Source of the DNA: Bretschneidera sinensis
Taxonomy: Eukaryota > Streptophyta > Magnoliopsida > Brassicales > Akaniaceae
Assembly (NCBI GenBank): GCA_023935145.1
Contig: CM043705.1
Coordinates: 52,212,084 to 52,276,083 of the forward strand
Direction: 5' to 3'
Length of the DNA stretch: 64,000 nt
The notes under the pieces are model-generated. The model had not been told where the DNA came from and made no database searches. It saw only the letters and a list, made by a program, of their open reading frames with translations. The position numbers were made by a program, and so were the translations under genes. Below are positions 1-11,689 of this stretch, piece after piece (the first letter of the stretch is position 1; each line of letters starts with the position of its first letter).

Positions 1-1
1 T

Positions 2-529
2 GATGACGATGAGGAGGACGACGACGACGATAATGATTGTGATTGTGATTGTGATGGTGATGGTGATGGTGATGTTGGAGATGTTAGCAGAGATGGTACT
101 GAAGTAGATAATCTGTCAGAAGCAAATGTTGTGAGGTCGTGTGATGACAGCAGGTTTGATCCTGCTTTTCAGTTTGTGGATAAGATTTCAAGGAATGTTG
201 GAGAAGAGTTCAGTGATCAAGATGACTCGTGCATGTCCTTTGAGCTTCAATCCGATATGGTTGACATGAGTGTTTCAGTTGATGCTGGGACAACTATGCA
301 CTCGAATGGAATGAAGACTGACCTTAGCAAATGTTTGCGAAATAAACTTGATGGGTGCAATGATCCGGTAAGCCAGGTGTATTTGTTCGAGCCCTATGAT
401 GCTGCTAAAGTTTGGGACGTCAAGTACCCAACAGTTCCAGTGAAGGGTGTTGATTTTCTACCCACTTGCAACATCATTGAAGAGATATTTGGAGAGGGCA
501 CCTGGGATAATAAGACAAGAAATGATTAA
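2..529 (+). CDS. 3' end of an acidic protein of unknown function (partial)
   Basis: The frame is open from the first bases of the window to a TAA at 527-529, so this is the C-terminal part (about 175 residues) of a longer protein whose start lies to the left. The first 25 or so residues are almost all Asp and Glu, then alternate Asp with Cys or Gly, encoded by GAT-rich triplet repeats. The rest is a mixed, moderately acidic sequence ending in an ordered-looking tail that includes VKYPTVPVKGVDFLPTC and EEIFGEGTWD. No family was recognised, no membrane segment is visible, and no function is assigned. An internal GTG at 131 is not a credible start because the frame continues upstream. Codon use and lack of stops support a real host gene. 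About 300-400 bases of 3' UTR probably follow. Confidence 0.7.
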   Translation, partial: DDDEEDDDDDNDCDCDCDGDGDGDVGDVSRDGTEVDNLSEANVVRSCDDSRFDPAFQFVDKISRNVGEEFSDQDDSCMSFELQSDMVDMSVSVDAGTTMHSNGMKTDLSKCLRNKLDGCNDPVSQVYLFEPYDAAKVWDVKYPTVPVKGVDFLPTCNIIEEIFGEGTWDNKTRND

Positions 530-3203
530 AGGCCTTGAGTTTCGCTGATTTCCTTGGTAGGGTCCAGAAGGGACCTTCTTGGACAAGGTTGTCATGTAAG
601 AAATTTAATGCTCTAGCGTAGGAGAGATTTTGGTTTTTCGATTTTCTTCCTGTAAAATGCTTTTGTGGACTTGAATATTGAGCATGTTAAAGGTGCTTCC
701 CATGGAATCTGAGTTGCACGATGCCCCTTCTTCATAGGGTCCCAAGGCAACAATTAGAATCTTTCTATTGGAAAGGGAATAATATCATTCAGTTTGGACT
801 CTTGTAAAGCTTATAGTCAAACAATACATTGTGTTAGTGTAGATGCTCGTTTTTATTGTGAATTAGATTCAATTGTAAAGAGAAAAAATAACCCTGATTT
901 ATGTGTAATATAGTACTTGTGAAAGAAGCTTTTGAGATGTTCTTCCTTGTGTTTATATTTGGTAGTTTATTATCGGAATTTTGTCTGATCAAGCAGAAGA
1001 AGAATTGCTGGGGTATCACTTGAAGAAGAATGAGACAACCGTAGTTGATTTCTAGTGTTGAGAAATCTATTTTTTCATAATCCGAGTCTGAGTTCTGATT
1101 CTGATTCTGATTGTGATTGTGTTAACTCACAGGATCGCTTGACGTCTTGTTTGGTAAAAAATGTTTTTCCGACGCAAAAATTAAGCTTCTCATATATTAA
1201 AATCAATTTATAAACTGTTTTCTCTTTGACTTAGCATTTGCTTATAGAAAATATAAAATATTTCATAAACTCTAATTTCGTTTTTGGTCAATTTTAAAAG
1301 AATTTAAAAAGTAAAAAGAATTAGAAGTGTTCATATCTTAATGAATGGTAAAGTCTTGTAACTAATAATCATGCGCTATGAATGGCCAACAGCTTACTTG
1401 TGTGCACAACTGGTGTAATTTCGTTTGCCAAACTTTGGTCAACTACAGAGATAATTACTGCGAAGAATTAAAAAAGGAAAAAACAAATAAACAAAAACAG
1501 AACCCAATGCCTTTGGTCATTTTGAAGCTAACAGACTATACAAACGGAGCTGGCAACACGTTTGCTTCGGAAGAAAATGAAATGATGGAAAAGAAACTTG
1601 AATAAATTAAAAACTAAGTAATCTTTACAAGGAAGGTGTGGTAGCTTAATATAAAAAATATTCCCTGTTTTGTTGAATACAGTCTTTTTACCTTACTGTT
1701 ATTACCTTCTTATGCTAAGAAACTTATTTATACATTTATTGTTGGTCCAATCATCTTCATGAAACCAAGTCCTAATCATAGAAGATGCATTGCACAATAG
1801 ACACAGAGCATACAAACAAACTAAATTAAAATGAACAAAAAAGAAGATTACAGTTTTTTTTTTTTTTCTTTTTTTCTGCAAAGAAGATTACAGTGTTTGA
1901 CCAGAGGATCATTACTTCTTCTTCTTCTTCTTTTCAATATTTGACTTGATCATAGCACAATACCAAACCAAAAAACCATAAAGGACTTGATTACCCACTA
2001 GAGGAAATGGAATACCCAGAAAACAAAACAATTGAAAGTCATGATGATATTTTGGTATGTTTCTATAATCTTCTTCAAATGATGCATTTCATAATAACAT
2101 ACTAGAAAATTGATCTCCATTTTTATTTCCAAAATTGTTCTTAGGGGAAGATACTTAATCATGATGAATACAATCAGATCTGAGATTTGGTTCTGTTAAT
2201 GGAACCATAACTTAAAAGGTACAAAATCCCCAGAATATCTGCTGTTTGGTAAACAAGATTAACAAGATTCAATTTTACTTTTTTCCCAGTCCAATAAAAA
2301 AATTACTTTTGAGGGTGGTGAACATGTACAAATTAAGTGTTAAAAATTGAGGGTAAAAATCGTAATCACCAACCATATATATACAATTGAAAGTTTTCGT
2401 TTTTTTTTAAAAAGAGATAAATGCTTTAGAATAGGGGCATATGTGGGGGCTGAAAGCAATAACGGTTGAAGATTCTGACCTTTCACTTGTATGAGCTTCG
2501 CAAACAAGAAAAAGTAAGGCATAGTTTGGAATTTGCAGTCTTCAGTTTTGTTAAACATTAGCGGAGAGAGTACATGTACTACTACTTCTGTGAAGAGAGC
2601 TATCTATCTAGGAGAAATTCTTGGGACTCTCAAGAGACCCACAAATCATAACCATCCAATTCACAACACCGAATGGTTCTCACTTGAGTACACGTGCTTC
2701 CTATCTTTTATTCCCTTTTTAATCTTTTACTTCCATGCATGGAATTCTCCTCCAACTACAACACAAAAACAAGAGAGAGACTTTAGAGAGAGACAGGAAA
2801 GAAAGAGTCATGGTTATGCTTTGATTGCTCTTCATAGGCCTGTTCATCGCCATCATTAGCGACCCATCTCCCCAGAAATTTTGATTTTTTTTTTTTTTCA
2901 ATTTTCAACATTGAAGAGAGGGTCTATATTAGTACTTGAGAAAATGGGATTTTAAAGGCTCTATCTTTTCTTTTGCTTGTGGGTCGGATCTTGTATTTAG
3001 GAGATTTAAAACTGTCACATCTCACCTCTTGACTCTCTCCTGATCATCACCACTGAAAAAAGCAAGAAACTCCGAGATCTGTTTTCTGTGCTTCTCCCGA
3101 TCTGGATTCGATTCTATGCTACTCTGTTTCCTCACCATTTGGGTCCGCTCTTAGGTGTAGATAGAGCCCATGAAAAAATGCAGCATTCTTTGAAGATTTT
3201 GAG
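530..3203. other. Intergenic region between the two host genes
   Basis: AT-rich sequence holding the 3' UTR of the upstream gene and the promoter and 5' UTR of the zinc-finger gene. Small open frames here (for example 1378-1605 and 2533-2859) have no recognisable motif and low-complexity composition. Simple repeats include a T-rich tract at about 1854-1875 and CTT triplets at about 1917-1933. The last 200-300 bases before 3203 are pyrimidine-rich, as is common in plant 5' leaders. No transposon ends were recognised. Confidence 0.5.
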
Positions 3204-3279
3204 GTAAGAGTATAAGTTGCTACTGATCTTGTTTTGTTATACTACTGGGTATTTGTTCGTTTTTCGAGTAATTTAGCAG
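3204..3279 (+). other. Candidate 5' UTR intron of the zinc-finger gene
   Basis: A GTAAGAG donor follows GAG at 3204 and a T-rich stretch ends in TTTAGCAG at 3279, eight bases before the ATG at 3288. The 76-base length is close to the minimum for plant introns. This is splice-site reading only; transcript data would decide it. Confidence 0.35.
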
Positions 3280-3287
3280 AAAAATCA

Positions 3288-4865
3288 ATGGAGCAAAATC
3301 AAGAGAGGAAGTTTGTTTGCAAATATTGCAACAAGAGGTACCCTTGTGGCAAGTCACTTGGTGGTCACATAAGAACTCATATGAATGGAAATTCAGCTGA
3401 ATCAAAAGAGGAAGAACCTAAGTTCAAAACAAGCAAAGTTCTCTCTAGCAAGAGAGATTCTTGGATTGAAGCTGGTGGGCAATCTGGTTATGGCCTTAGA
3501 GAGAACCCCAAGAAAACGAGGAGATATGTTGATTCAAGCAAAATTGCTTTGCAGCAAAGAATGGTCTGCAGAGAATGTGGTAAAGGGTTTCAATCATTGA
3601 AAGCCCTTTGCGGTCACATGGCTTGTCACTCAGAGAAAGAGAAGGTAACTAACAACAGGTTTGAGGATCATTCAGGATCTAGTGAGAAGCAGAAGGTTGT
3701 AATGGATAGTCAATCTGATACTGAAACATCAGCTCCTAGTAGAAGAAGGAGATCCAATAGAATGAGGTTTAATAAGGCTAATGATCTTTACTCTAATTCA
3801 ATTTCTTTCGCAAATGGTTCATCTTCTGTTTCTGGGGTAGAGCAAGAACAAGAAGAGGTTGCCAAATGTTTGATGATGTTGTCAAAGGATTCTACTTTCA
3901 GGAAACGTTTTAATTTTGTTGCCGAGTCTTCTGATAACAATTCTGAGGTTTTAGAGGCTAAATCATCATCTATTGATGTGAGAATCAGCATAAAGAATGG
4001 TGGGAATTTTGTCTCCAATAATGCTGATGAGTTTTTGGGGATGAAGAAACCAAGAGACAACGGGAAGTTGAAATCTGCTGAAAATGGAATCTCTTCTTCT
4101 GACAATTCAGATTCTGGGTATTTTAGAAATGGACCCAAGAAGGTAGAATCAGATGTTTCTGTTGATAGGTTTATCAGAAATGTTGAATCTAACAAGCCTA
4201 AAGTTCAATTTGGATCTGGGTTTGAGGGCTTCAATGCAAAATTAGGAAAAAGTTTTAGCAAATTTAAGTCCGTGACTGAATTTGGAAAGGATTTGGTCAA
4301 TGATCGAGCAGATAGAGCTTCGACCAAGTATGACTTAAGGAAGACTAAAAGAAGTGATTCTTGCAATCTTGAGTTTGTCTGCAATAATTCTCAGAAGAGA
4401 AGCAAATATGAATGTTTGACCTGTAACAAAACTTTCCACTCACCTAGGGCTCTTGGGGGACACAGAGCAAGCCATAACAGGACCAACGACTTCAGTGAGT
4501 CAATGTATGAGAGTGGTGAAAATACCTTGGAGACTGATTCTTTTGCTGATCCAACAATTCCTGATAGCAAAACTACTGAGTCTTGCAGTGACAAGAACAG
4601 AACGGATCAGAAACTTTCTTGTAGTTCTAATAAAAGATTGAGCTCCAAGAAAAGCAAGGGACATGAGTGCCCTATCTGCTTCAGGGTGTTCAAATCTGGC
4701 CAAGCTTTAGGTGGTCACAAGAGGTCCCATTTTATTGGAGGTCAAGAGAACAGCACTCTGGTGATCAAGGAAGACTTAACTGAGATGCCTACTCTGATTG
4801 ATCTTAACCTTCCTGCTCCTATTGATGAAGAGGCAATGGAGCGTGATGGGTTCATGCCATGGTAG
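3288..4865 (+). CDS. C2H2 zinc-finger transcriptional repressor, ZAT type, four fingers with C-terminal EAR motif
   Basis: A 525-residue intronless coding region. The first ATG in the frame (3288) sits 15 residues before finger 1; an upstream TTG extension is unsupported. Four C2H2 fingers with the plant-specific QALGGH-type helix are visible: near residues 8-30 (CKYC, GKSLGGH), 102-124 (CREC, KALCGH), 375-397 (CLTC, RALGGH) and 462-484 (CPIC, QALGGH). The C-terminus carries DLNLP, an EAR repression motif that in this family recruits TOPLESS/SAP18-type co-repressors. A basic RRRRSNR stretch between fingers 2 and 3 could be a nuclear signal. The family (C1-2i, ZAT1/4/9-like) comprises nuclear DNA-binding repressors, often stress- or development-related. 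Finger 2 has Cys in place of the first Gly of LGGH. The exact orthologue is not assigned. A short 5' UTR intron may precede the ATG. Confidence 0.92.
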   Translation: MEQNQERKFVCKYCNKRYPCGKSLGGHIRTHMNGNSAESKEEEPKFKTSKVLSSKRDSWIEAGGQSGYGLRENPKKTRRYVDSSKIALQQRMVCRECGKGFQSLKALCGHMACHSEKEKVTNNRFEDHSGSSEKQKVVMDSQSDTETSAPSRRRRSNRMRFNKANDLYSNSISFANGSSSVSGVEQEQEEVAKCLMMLSKDSTFRKRFNFVAESSDNNSEVLEAKSSSIDVRISIKNGGNFVSNNADEFLGMKKPRDNGKLKSAENGISSSDNSDSGYFRNGPKKVESDVSVDRFIRNVESNKPKVQFGSGFEGFNAKLGKSFSKFKSVTEFGKDLVNDRADRASTKYDLRKTKRSDSCNLEFVCNNSQKRSKYECLTCNKTFHSPRALGGHRASHNRTNDFSESMYESGENTLETDSFADPTIPDSKTTESCSDKNRTDQKLSCSSNKRLSSKKSKGHECPICFRVFKSGQALGGHKRSHFIGGQENSTLVIKEDLTEMPTLIDLNLPAPIDEEAMERDGFMPW

Positions 4866-6972
4866 GTTTGATGGGTAGCACCAGAAGCATGAGTTGCTTG
4901 GCGGGTTTGATCTCTAACTGAGAAATTTTGGGGGCATAGTTTCATGAAGATGAAAGAGGTATTACAGTGTATAGACATGTTGGTGAATGGCTTTTTGGGT
5001 TCCCTTTTGGTTCAGATAACCAGATTCAAGGATTTCTTGCAGTTGCTGAGGTAATTTCTTCAATGTGTTGCCTATCAACTCTAAAGGGTAGTTCTTGCAT
5101 TTCATTTCTTTTATGTTGATTTTGCTGTCTTTATTAGAAGTTAGTTCCAAAAATTTTAATTTCCATTGTGATCTGTTTCACCATGAAACATTGGTATTTA
5201 TGCTTCCTTTTGAATGTTAGGTCCTCCTTGAAAATTATTAATTAACTCATCGGGTAATTTTGAAGTTATGGTTTATTATTTTTTTTGTTACGAAGATATT
5301 GAATTAAGTTATCAATTATTAAAAATGTTTGTGACATATAAATTATTTATGTGTCGAAAACCTGAGAATTTCACTTTGTGAAGGTTGTTAAGGAGGCAAA
5401 TCAAAGACCAGTGGCCTTGTAATTAAATTTTTATGCTACAACTAAAAGACCTTTAGCTTTAAATCTTTTTATCTAAGTCATGAAATTTTGTCCTGAGTAT
5501 ATCTTGAACCTATTTTCACTATTCAAGATTTCTTCTTAAAAGAATCCAACAGGACCACTTGCTTTATGGGGAAACATTAAAAAGAGAAGGGTGTCATATT
5601 ATGGAGTGGCATAGAAGTTTCCTCTTAAAATTTACACTCAATTATGTGTTTAAATTTGTAAGGCAATCCAAGATAGACAGTTAAAATGTGTATTCTTCCT
5701 TAAAGTCACCCAACTCTACTCTTTTATAGGGAAATGAATATGATGATGTTTAATGCACTGTTTCTTTACAACCAGAAAGGGCTTTTTCCACCTCAACAGC
5801 ATTGTTTACCTGGCCCAATTATTGTCGCATTGTTCTCTATCTTATTAATGATTCGATGTTTAAGGTCAACCCCATGGTTTTCTTTGAAATATGCGGCTGT
5901 ACAAAGAAGCTCAGGGACTTAATCGTAAGTTGTCCTTTAGAAACCAAATGGGTTTGCTCAAGTGGTATGACGAAGTAAGATGAGTGTCTAACATAACATA
6001 GTTTTTGGATTTGACTATAACTCTAAAGAATAAATACGTAATTTATTTCGAGTTTTATTCAGTATAACTGAGTTGTTATGAGTTTTATTCAGAGTGACTG
6101 AATTGTTTGCACATATCCGAAGAGTAGTCGATCAAAAATTATCCCCTATCGTTGAAAGGGAGAAATTTATGGGATGGTTGAGAAACTTCTGAGTTTGAAG
6201 ACATAGGAAGGGGTGATTAGTTTGTGGAATGATGAGGAATCAAAGTTGATACCCTTTTTATTATTCGAGAAAATGGAACTAAAGGTGGTTGTATTCTCAC
6301 TTACCACTAAACAGAATATAATCCAACTTACTAGTGTGTAAGTTTATGCCTTCTTTTTCTTTTTAATTAGACAGGATGGTAGAACTTTGTTTTAGACATG
6401 ATGTCCTTTATGTTTGTTACTTATAAAAATCCCACTATCCCTTTAGTGTGTGTGTGTGTGAGAGAGAGAGAGAAACAGATTTACTAGCTTATATGTGCTT
6501 TGAGTCAGCTTGAATCTTATTGAACCAAGAACCACTTATGGGGTGGAAGCAATCATCCTTGTGCAATCAAGGAAATTTGTTCGAAAATGAGCTTAAGTAA
6601 ATTAAGAAACTTTTTTGGTAAACAAGATGAGAGAAGGATAAGATATTTTTATTTTATGGGTGTGTGTGATGGATAAGATAAAATGAGAAATAAAATTCGA
6701 TGATGAAAAAATAAAATCATTTGGTTATGGTAATAAAATGGGACATCAAATTCTTTTACTTATCTATTGCATCTTTTGGTTTGAGAAATTGTAAGATGAC
6801 AGAGATAATATTTGTTGTTGAAACTAAGGTATGCTTGTTTGGACCATCAATCCCGTTGTATAACCAAAAATAAAGTGTTCTTCAATAGAGATTATTAATC
6901 TAGAATGCATGTGCATTGGTAATCAAAACTTAATTATTACATTTAATCCAGACTAGTACTCTTCCCTAATAT
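4866..6972. other. Intergenic region downstream of the zinc-finger gene
   Basis: About 2.1 kb of AT-rich DNA. The first 250-300 bases are the likely 3' UTR. Nothing else coding is supported: the open frame at 5734-5922 has no motif. A dinucleotide repeat lies at 6446-6474, and GAGTTTTATTCAG occurs twice near 6050-6090. The region ends at the hAT element's left flank. Confidence 0.5.
6446..6474. repeat. Compound microsatellite (GT)n(GA)n
   Basis: A run of TG dinucleotides passes directly into a run of AG dinucleotides; a potentially polymorphic marker in host intergenic DNA. Confidence 0.9.
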
Positions 6973-6990
6973 TAGGTGTGGCAATGGGCT
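6973..6990 (+). repeat. hAT left terminal inverted repeat
   Basis: Pairs with 16921-16938 on the opposite strand, differing at three of 18 positions. Preceded by one copy of the 8-bp target duplication. Confidence 0.75.
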
Positions 6991-7549
6991 GTGTAGTGCT
7001 AGTCCATGACCCACACAAGGCGGTTCACCGTGTCTTCATGTCGTGACGTGCCACCATCTCTTTCGTGTTATGTTGTGCCGTGTCAATTTTTTAAGAATGT
7101 AGACCCAGCACGACCCAAGGCTCGCATAACTATTGGGATGTGCCGTGTTGATCTATGGGTCTCATAGGTATATATTGATTTTTTTTGTTGAAAATAGTAA
7201 AAAACTTGTAAATATTTAATTGAATGCTTATAATTGTCGAGAAAAATAATCATTTTATTGATGAAGTTAAATATTACACATAACATATAAATTGAACAAA
7301 AACAACAGCACAAACAAATAACTTAAAAATTACAAGCTTCAAATATCTTTCAAATAAATAACTTACAAAAACAACAACGTATAAAATAAACAAAGAAAAT
7401 GAATTGACTTATAAATGAGTGAAATATAAAAAACAACTTAGAAATTTAAAAAATTATAAAGAAAAAAATATTGTTATTATTATTTAGCTTTTCGTCGTTT
7501 ATATTCTTGCGAGGAATGAGTTACAAACTTTTCTTCATTCTTGATCTCT

Positions 7550-7849
7550 TCAATCGACACTTAATCCGCTATATTGATCTTTCTTTAATATATTACTTGT
7601 ACTGCCTTTTGCATCTAGCCAATCATTTGTGCATACTAACATTTGCAACGTTTCTAGTCATAGTCTTGATCGCAGTTCATCTAAAATTCTAGAACCAATA
7701 GAACCTGCACTAAAAGCTTGTTCTGATGCTATGGTAGACACTGGAACGATTAATAGATTACGTGTCATTATGCTAAGAATAAGGTAATAATATTCTTTTT
7801 TCTTACACCATCCTAAAATGTCAAATTTATCACCATCTAATTTTTCTTA
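7550..7849 (-). pseudogene. hAT transposase C-terminal dimerisation domain (broken)
   Basis: Read on the minus strand, this contains the conserved start of the hAT C-terminal dimerisation region (FDILGWC, then PVSTIASEQAFSAG), followed by RILDELRSRL, an in-frame TGA at 7658-7660, and then LQMLVCTNDWL, the usual end of the domain. In intact hAT transposases this domain mediates dimerisation and ends the protein. An in-frame TAA lies at 7847-7849, just upstream, and the N-terminal BED finger and catalytic core are absent. Only about 90 bases separate this fragment from the inserted retrotransposon, and the DNA on the far side (16815-16938) is only subterminal repeat, so the rest of the gene was deleted rather than displaced. 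Not functional. Confidence 0.82.
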
Positions 7850-7943
7850 ACTCATCATTCTAGTGGCATCAAACTGTATGTAATTTTGAATTTTATTAGA
7901 TGTTATTGGTCATGCCTCGTGCCTCGTGTCGTGCTTGACCTTG

Positions 7944-10121
7944 TATAACGACTCATATCGGGTTGGCCACCCCCGAGACGGTGTCGTCACTTTTTGAAAT
8001 CTCAGCATGACACATATATGCAACAATATAAAAGCAACAACTGAATGATTTACATACATAAATTCTCAACCCTCAATAGGGGAGTTACATTATTCAGATC
8101 TCAACTGAATAGTATATACAACATATTATGCATGAATATTTACAAATATATATTTTTCATGTTTCTTTCTCATTAGTCTGAGGATGTGGACCACGTGGCT
8201 TATAGAAAATGATTTAGTCTGAATCTCCGTTCACAATTCTATCTGTTCTGGCCGCTACCTGAAATCATTATACAATGAGGACTGAGCTTCACAAGCTCAG
8301 TGAATTAAACTTACTAGAAGTATTCAATTTATATAATTAGTCTTCCAATATTCATTCATCTATATCTTATATATTTTGATAATAATATTTTATTATCACT
8401 ACTCATATCAAATCTTCATCCTTTATAAATCTCTTTTTCTCATATAATTAATCATCATCTTGAGACTATTAATTTTATCTCATAATTACCTCATTATGAG
8501 GTTCACAACATATAATCAGTCACCCAGATAATTCTCATCATTTCATATTTCCATATTTCTTTTCAGTATAATTGTCTCTCTGTGATACTCATTCACCTAT
8601 CGATAAATTTACAATCATGAATAGCACTTTAGCATCTCAATAATAAAATTCATATTTAAAACAAATGCAATGCATGAATTATTAATTGGGAACGTCTTCC
8701 CATATATCGACGTGTTTATCTTAGACCAGCTGTCTTTTCGGTTCTTTTATTCTCATTTAGACCAATTGCCTTCTCGATTCTTTTATTTTCATTTAGACCA
8801 GTTGCTCTCTCGGTTCTTTTATTTTCATTTAGACCGGCTGCCTTCCTGGTTCTTTTATTTTTATTTAGATCAGCTGCCTTCCTGGTTATTTTTCTTTTAT
8901 TTTCATTTAGACCAGCTGCCTTCTTGGTTATTTTATTTCCACATATATGCATATGAATAATGACATAAAATATGCATATGAATAATAATATAGAAACAAG
9001 TATTTATTCAATCATTTAAATTAGCTATCCTGATTATTCTCAAATTATTATTTGAAAAATTTCACTAAATTCTTCTTCTCATAAATCATATCAAATCATC
9101 AACCATAGCTTGCCAAGAATTTTATTTATCACTTTTATTATTAAATCGACTCATTATTCTAATAATATTACTTCTCATATAATAATTTTCTACATATCAA
9201 TTATTCTTATCATACTTATTAACTAATTTTTCATCTACCACCAAAGCGTAAGTTAATAATTTATTCTAATATTATCACTATATATTTCACATTTATCTTG
9301 ATTACTTAAAGTAAATCTAACTCACCATGTAGCTTTTAGAGCTACCCATGGATCACCTCCTTCCATTTCTTATTCCTCTCAGCAATTTCTCTCGGTTGCT
9401 GATCGTCAACATCTAACATAATATTTATATTAAAATTTCTAATTTATTCTTCAATTCATGCATAATTCATACCCTTTGAAAATTCTCACATTGAATTCCG
9501 AGAAATTTCATGTATGCTAGATTTAAAAAAATAAAACTCATGTTATTACCTTCTGTTTTTCTTAGAGCTTCTCGTGCCTCTCTATAAATTCTGCTGTAAA
9601 CCTCTTCAAAATTTTACTCTTTCAACATTTTTTTTAGTCCCCAAACGTTTAAAGAAAGTGAGTAATTTGTATTGAAGAAGTGATAAAAACCAAACATGAT
9701 TTGGTAAGATTTTAAAAAATAAAATAAAAAACTCAACACTTATATATATATGCCCGTTAACTGCCCCCCAATTCACATTGCCACCAATGCAGTGTGTTGT
9801 CTAACATGCAAAATATGCATGTTAGACAGGCAACACATGTTGGCCTTTTTTTTTTCTTTTCTTCTTATCCTCCACATCCAGTTGTCTTTTTTTTTTTTTT
9901 CTAAAACAAAACTTTTTTTCCTTTTTCTTTGTCATTCTAGACGTTACAAATTTTTGTTTTTCATTTTCTTTTTTCTTTTTATTTACACCACCACGCGTCC
10001 AGTTTTTTTCAAAAGAATTATTTTATTCAATAATAAATCTTTCACATATATATTATTTTAATTCCATGTCATATTCATTAAATTACTTATTTGTCCTTAC
10101 TTTACGAATACAAGTATTACA
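7944..10121 (-). repeat. 3' LTR of the Del/Tekay-type element
   Basis: Aligns along its length with 14755-16814. The + strand left end is TATAACGACTC, aligning without gaps to TGTAACGACCC in the other LTR, so the terminal TG has mutated to TA here. The other end is TATTACA. A TATA-like run lies at about 9738-9752 (minus sense). A 36-bp minisatellite is internal. Confidence 0.85.
8723..8940 (-). repeat. 36-bp minisatellite within the 3' LTR
   Basis: About six degenerate copies of a unit running from AGACCAGCTGCCTTC to TTTTATTTTCATTT. The period is a multiple of three, which keeps frames open and creates a spurious repetitive ORF on each strand. Also present in the other LTR, so it predates the insertion. 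Confidence 0.85.
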
Positions 10122-10135
10122 ATTCTACCCACCTT
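10122..10135 (-). other. Polypurine tract of the Del/Tekay-type element
   Basis: Read on the minus strand, a GGTGGGTAGAAT tract abuts the TGTAATAC start of the 3' LTR, the standard site of plus-strand priming. Confidence 0.6.
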
Positions 10136-10199
10136 ATAACAATTTCGTCCCCAAAATTTCCTTACCTAACTCAAGAAACAATTATGAATAATATTTCTT

Positions 10200-11480
10200 C
10201 ATAGTTGCCCCATGCTCTCATGTAATCTCTTCAACATATTTATTCTGTCACAGAATTTGGATTAATGAAATTACTTTGTTACACAAAACTTGTTCTTTTC
10301 TGTCTAAATTTCTCATTGGTACTTGTATAAAAGTCAAACCTTCCTGAATTTCTACAGCTTGGTTCGAAATATTATGATATTCTTCATGTAAACATTTTCT
10401 CAAAAATGAAACATAAAACACATTGTGTAACTGCTTCAACTTTGGAGGCAATTCCAGACTATACGCGATTAGCTCAACTTTCTCAATAACCTCATAGGGT
10501 CTCACATACCTCGGACTCAACTTTCTTTTCCTATTTAAATCTCAATACACATTTTTATTGAGATATTTTTAAATACACCCAACCAACTATTTGAAACTCA
10601 AGAAGTCTTCTCCTATCATCAGCATAGCTATTCGATCTACTCTATGCTACTTTACAGTTCTCTCTAATTTGTTTGATCCTCTCAGTTGTTAACTTAATAA
10701 TTTATGGACCAAATATCTTTCTCTCTCAAACTTCTTCTCAGTATACTAGAGTTCTACACATCCTACCATATAAGGCCTCAAATGGTGCCAACCCAATACT
10801 AGTTTGATACTGATTATTATAAGAAAATTCAATCAGGGGCAAGTAAACATCCCAACTTACTGAGAAACTCATCACATTTGCCTTTAACATATTTTCTAGT
10901 ACTCTAATAATCCTTTTTGTCTGCTCAACTGTTTGAGGATGAAAAGTTGTAATAAACTACAACTGTGTACAAACGGCTTTCTAAAAGCTTCTGCAAAACC
11001 AATATGTAAATCTAGCATCTCTAAATGACACTATGCTCAATAGTACTCTATACCACCTCATAATCTCAGCTATATACAGTTCAGCCAACTTTTTAGGATT
11101 CCAATTAGTTTTAATTAGAAGAAATTGAAATGACTTAAAAAGTTTATCTACTATCACTTGCACTGTATCGTGAACTCTATGAGTTATGGGTAAATCTAGG
11201 AAAGAAATCCATACTCATATTTTTTTATGGTCATTCAAGCACATGAAGAGGCTGTAGCAGGCCTCCCGAATGTTTATTCTCTAACTTCACTTACTGAAAA
11301 ACCAAACATCTAGAAATATATTCAACTACATCCCACCACCTGTAATTCTTTCTCAATCCTCTATACATCTTATTGTAACTCAAGCACATCGAATATACAT
11401 CATCATGTACCTCTCTCAATATCTTCTTTCTCAACTTCGCATCATTGGGAACACAAATCCCGTGTTCCAATACCAAAACA
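10200..11480 (-). pseudogene. Integrase of the Del/Tekay-type element (broken)
   Basis: On the minus strand the order is: the H2C2 zinc-binding region (11291-11476, with VPNDAKLRKKIL and KMYRGLRKNYRWW), a catalytic-core piece (10981-11163, with VIVDKLFKS and SIVSFRDARF), and the C-terminal region (10248-10520, with LPPKLKQLHNVFYVSFL and LDRKEQVL). After a TGA near 10246 comes VEEIT then TGA then EHG, which matches the VEEATWE-type tail seen after chromovirus integrases, with the Trp codon turned into a stop. Integrase inserts the cDNA copy into host DNA. The pieces lie in different frames, so no functional product is possible. The second catalytic Asp region reads SFRDARF, where SDRDARF is usual. 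Confidence 0.85.
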
Positions 11481-11689
11481 CTCTCATTTCAAATTTTGAA
11501 CTCGTATTGCTTTCTAGTAGGCACTCAATGCTTAATCTTTTCTATCTCTTCATCTTTACCTTGCATCTCTAGCAAACATTTTATTATGGATGTGTATACA
11601 ACCATATTTGTTAACAATGATCCTCTATCACTGATATTCAACTTCATTCTTATCTCTCTTAATCTATCATCAACTATACATCATGACTT

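Noticed and set aside
1378..1605. 75-residue ORF in the first intergenic region
   Set aside because: Lys/Asn-rich, no motif, and inside the probable promoter or spacer; no evidence it is expressed.
5945..6030. Possible tRNA-derived SINE (TTGCTCAAGTGGTATGACG resembles a box A)
   Set aside because: No convincing box B, 3' tail or target duplication could be found.
8670..8960. Repetitive LDQLPSRFFYFH-like ORF and its minus-strand partner
   Set aside because: Product of the 36-bp minisatellite inside an LTR, with no independent coding support.
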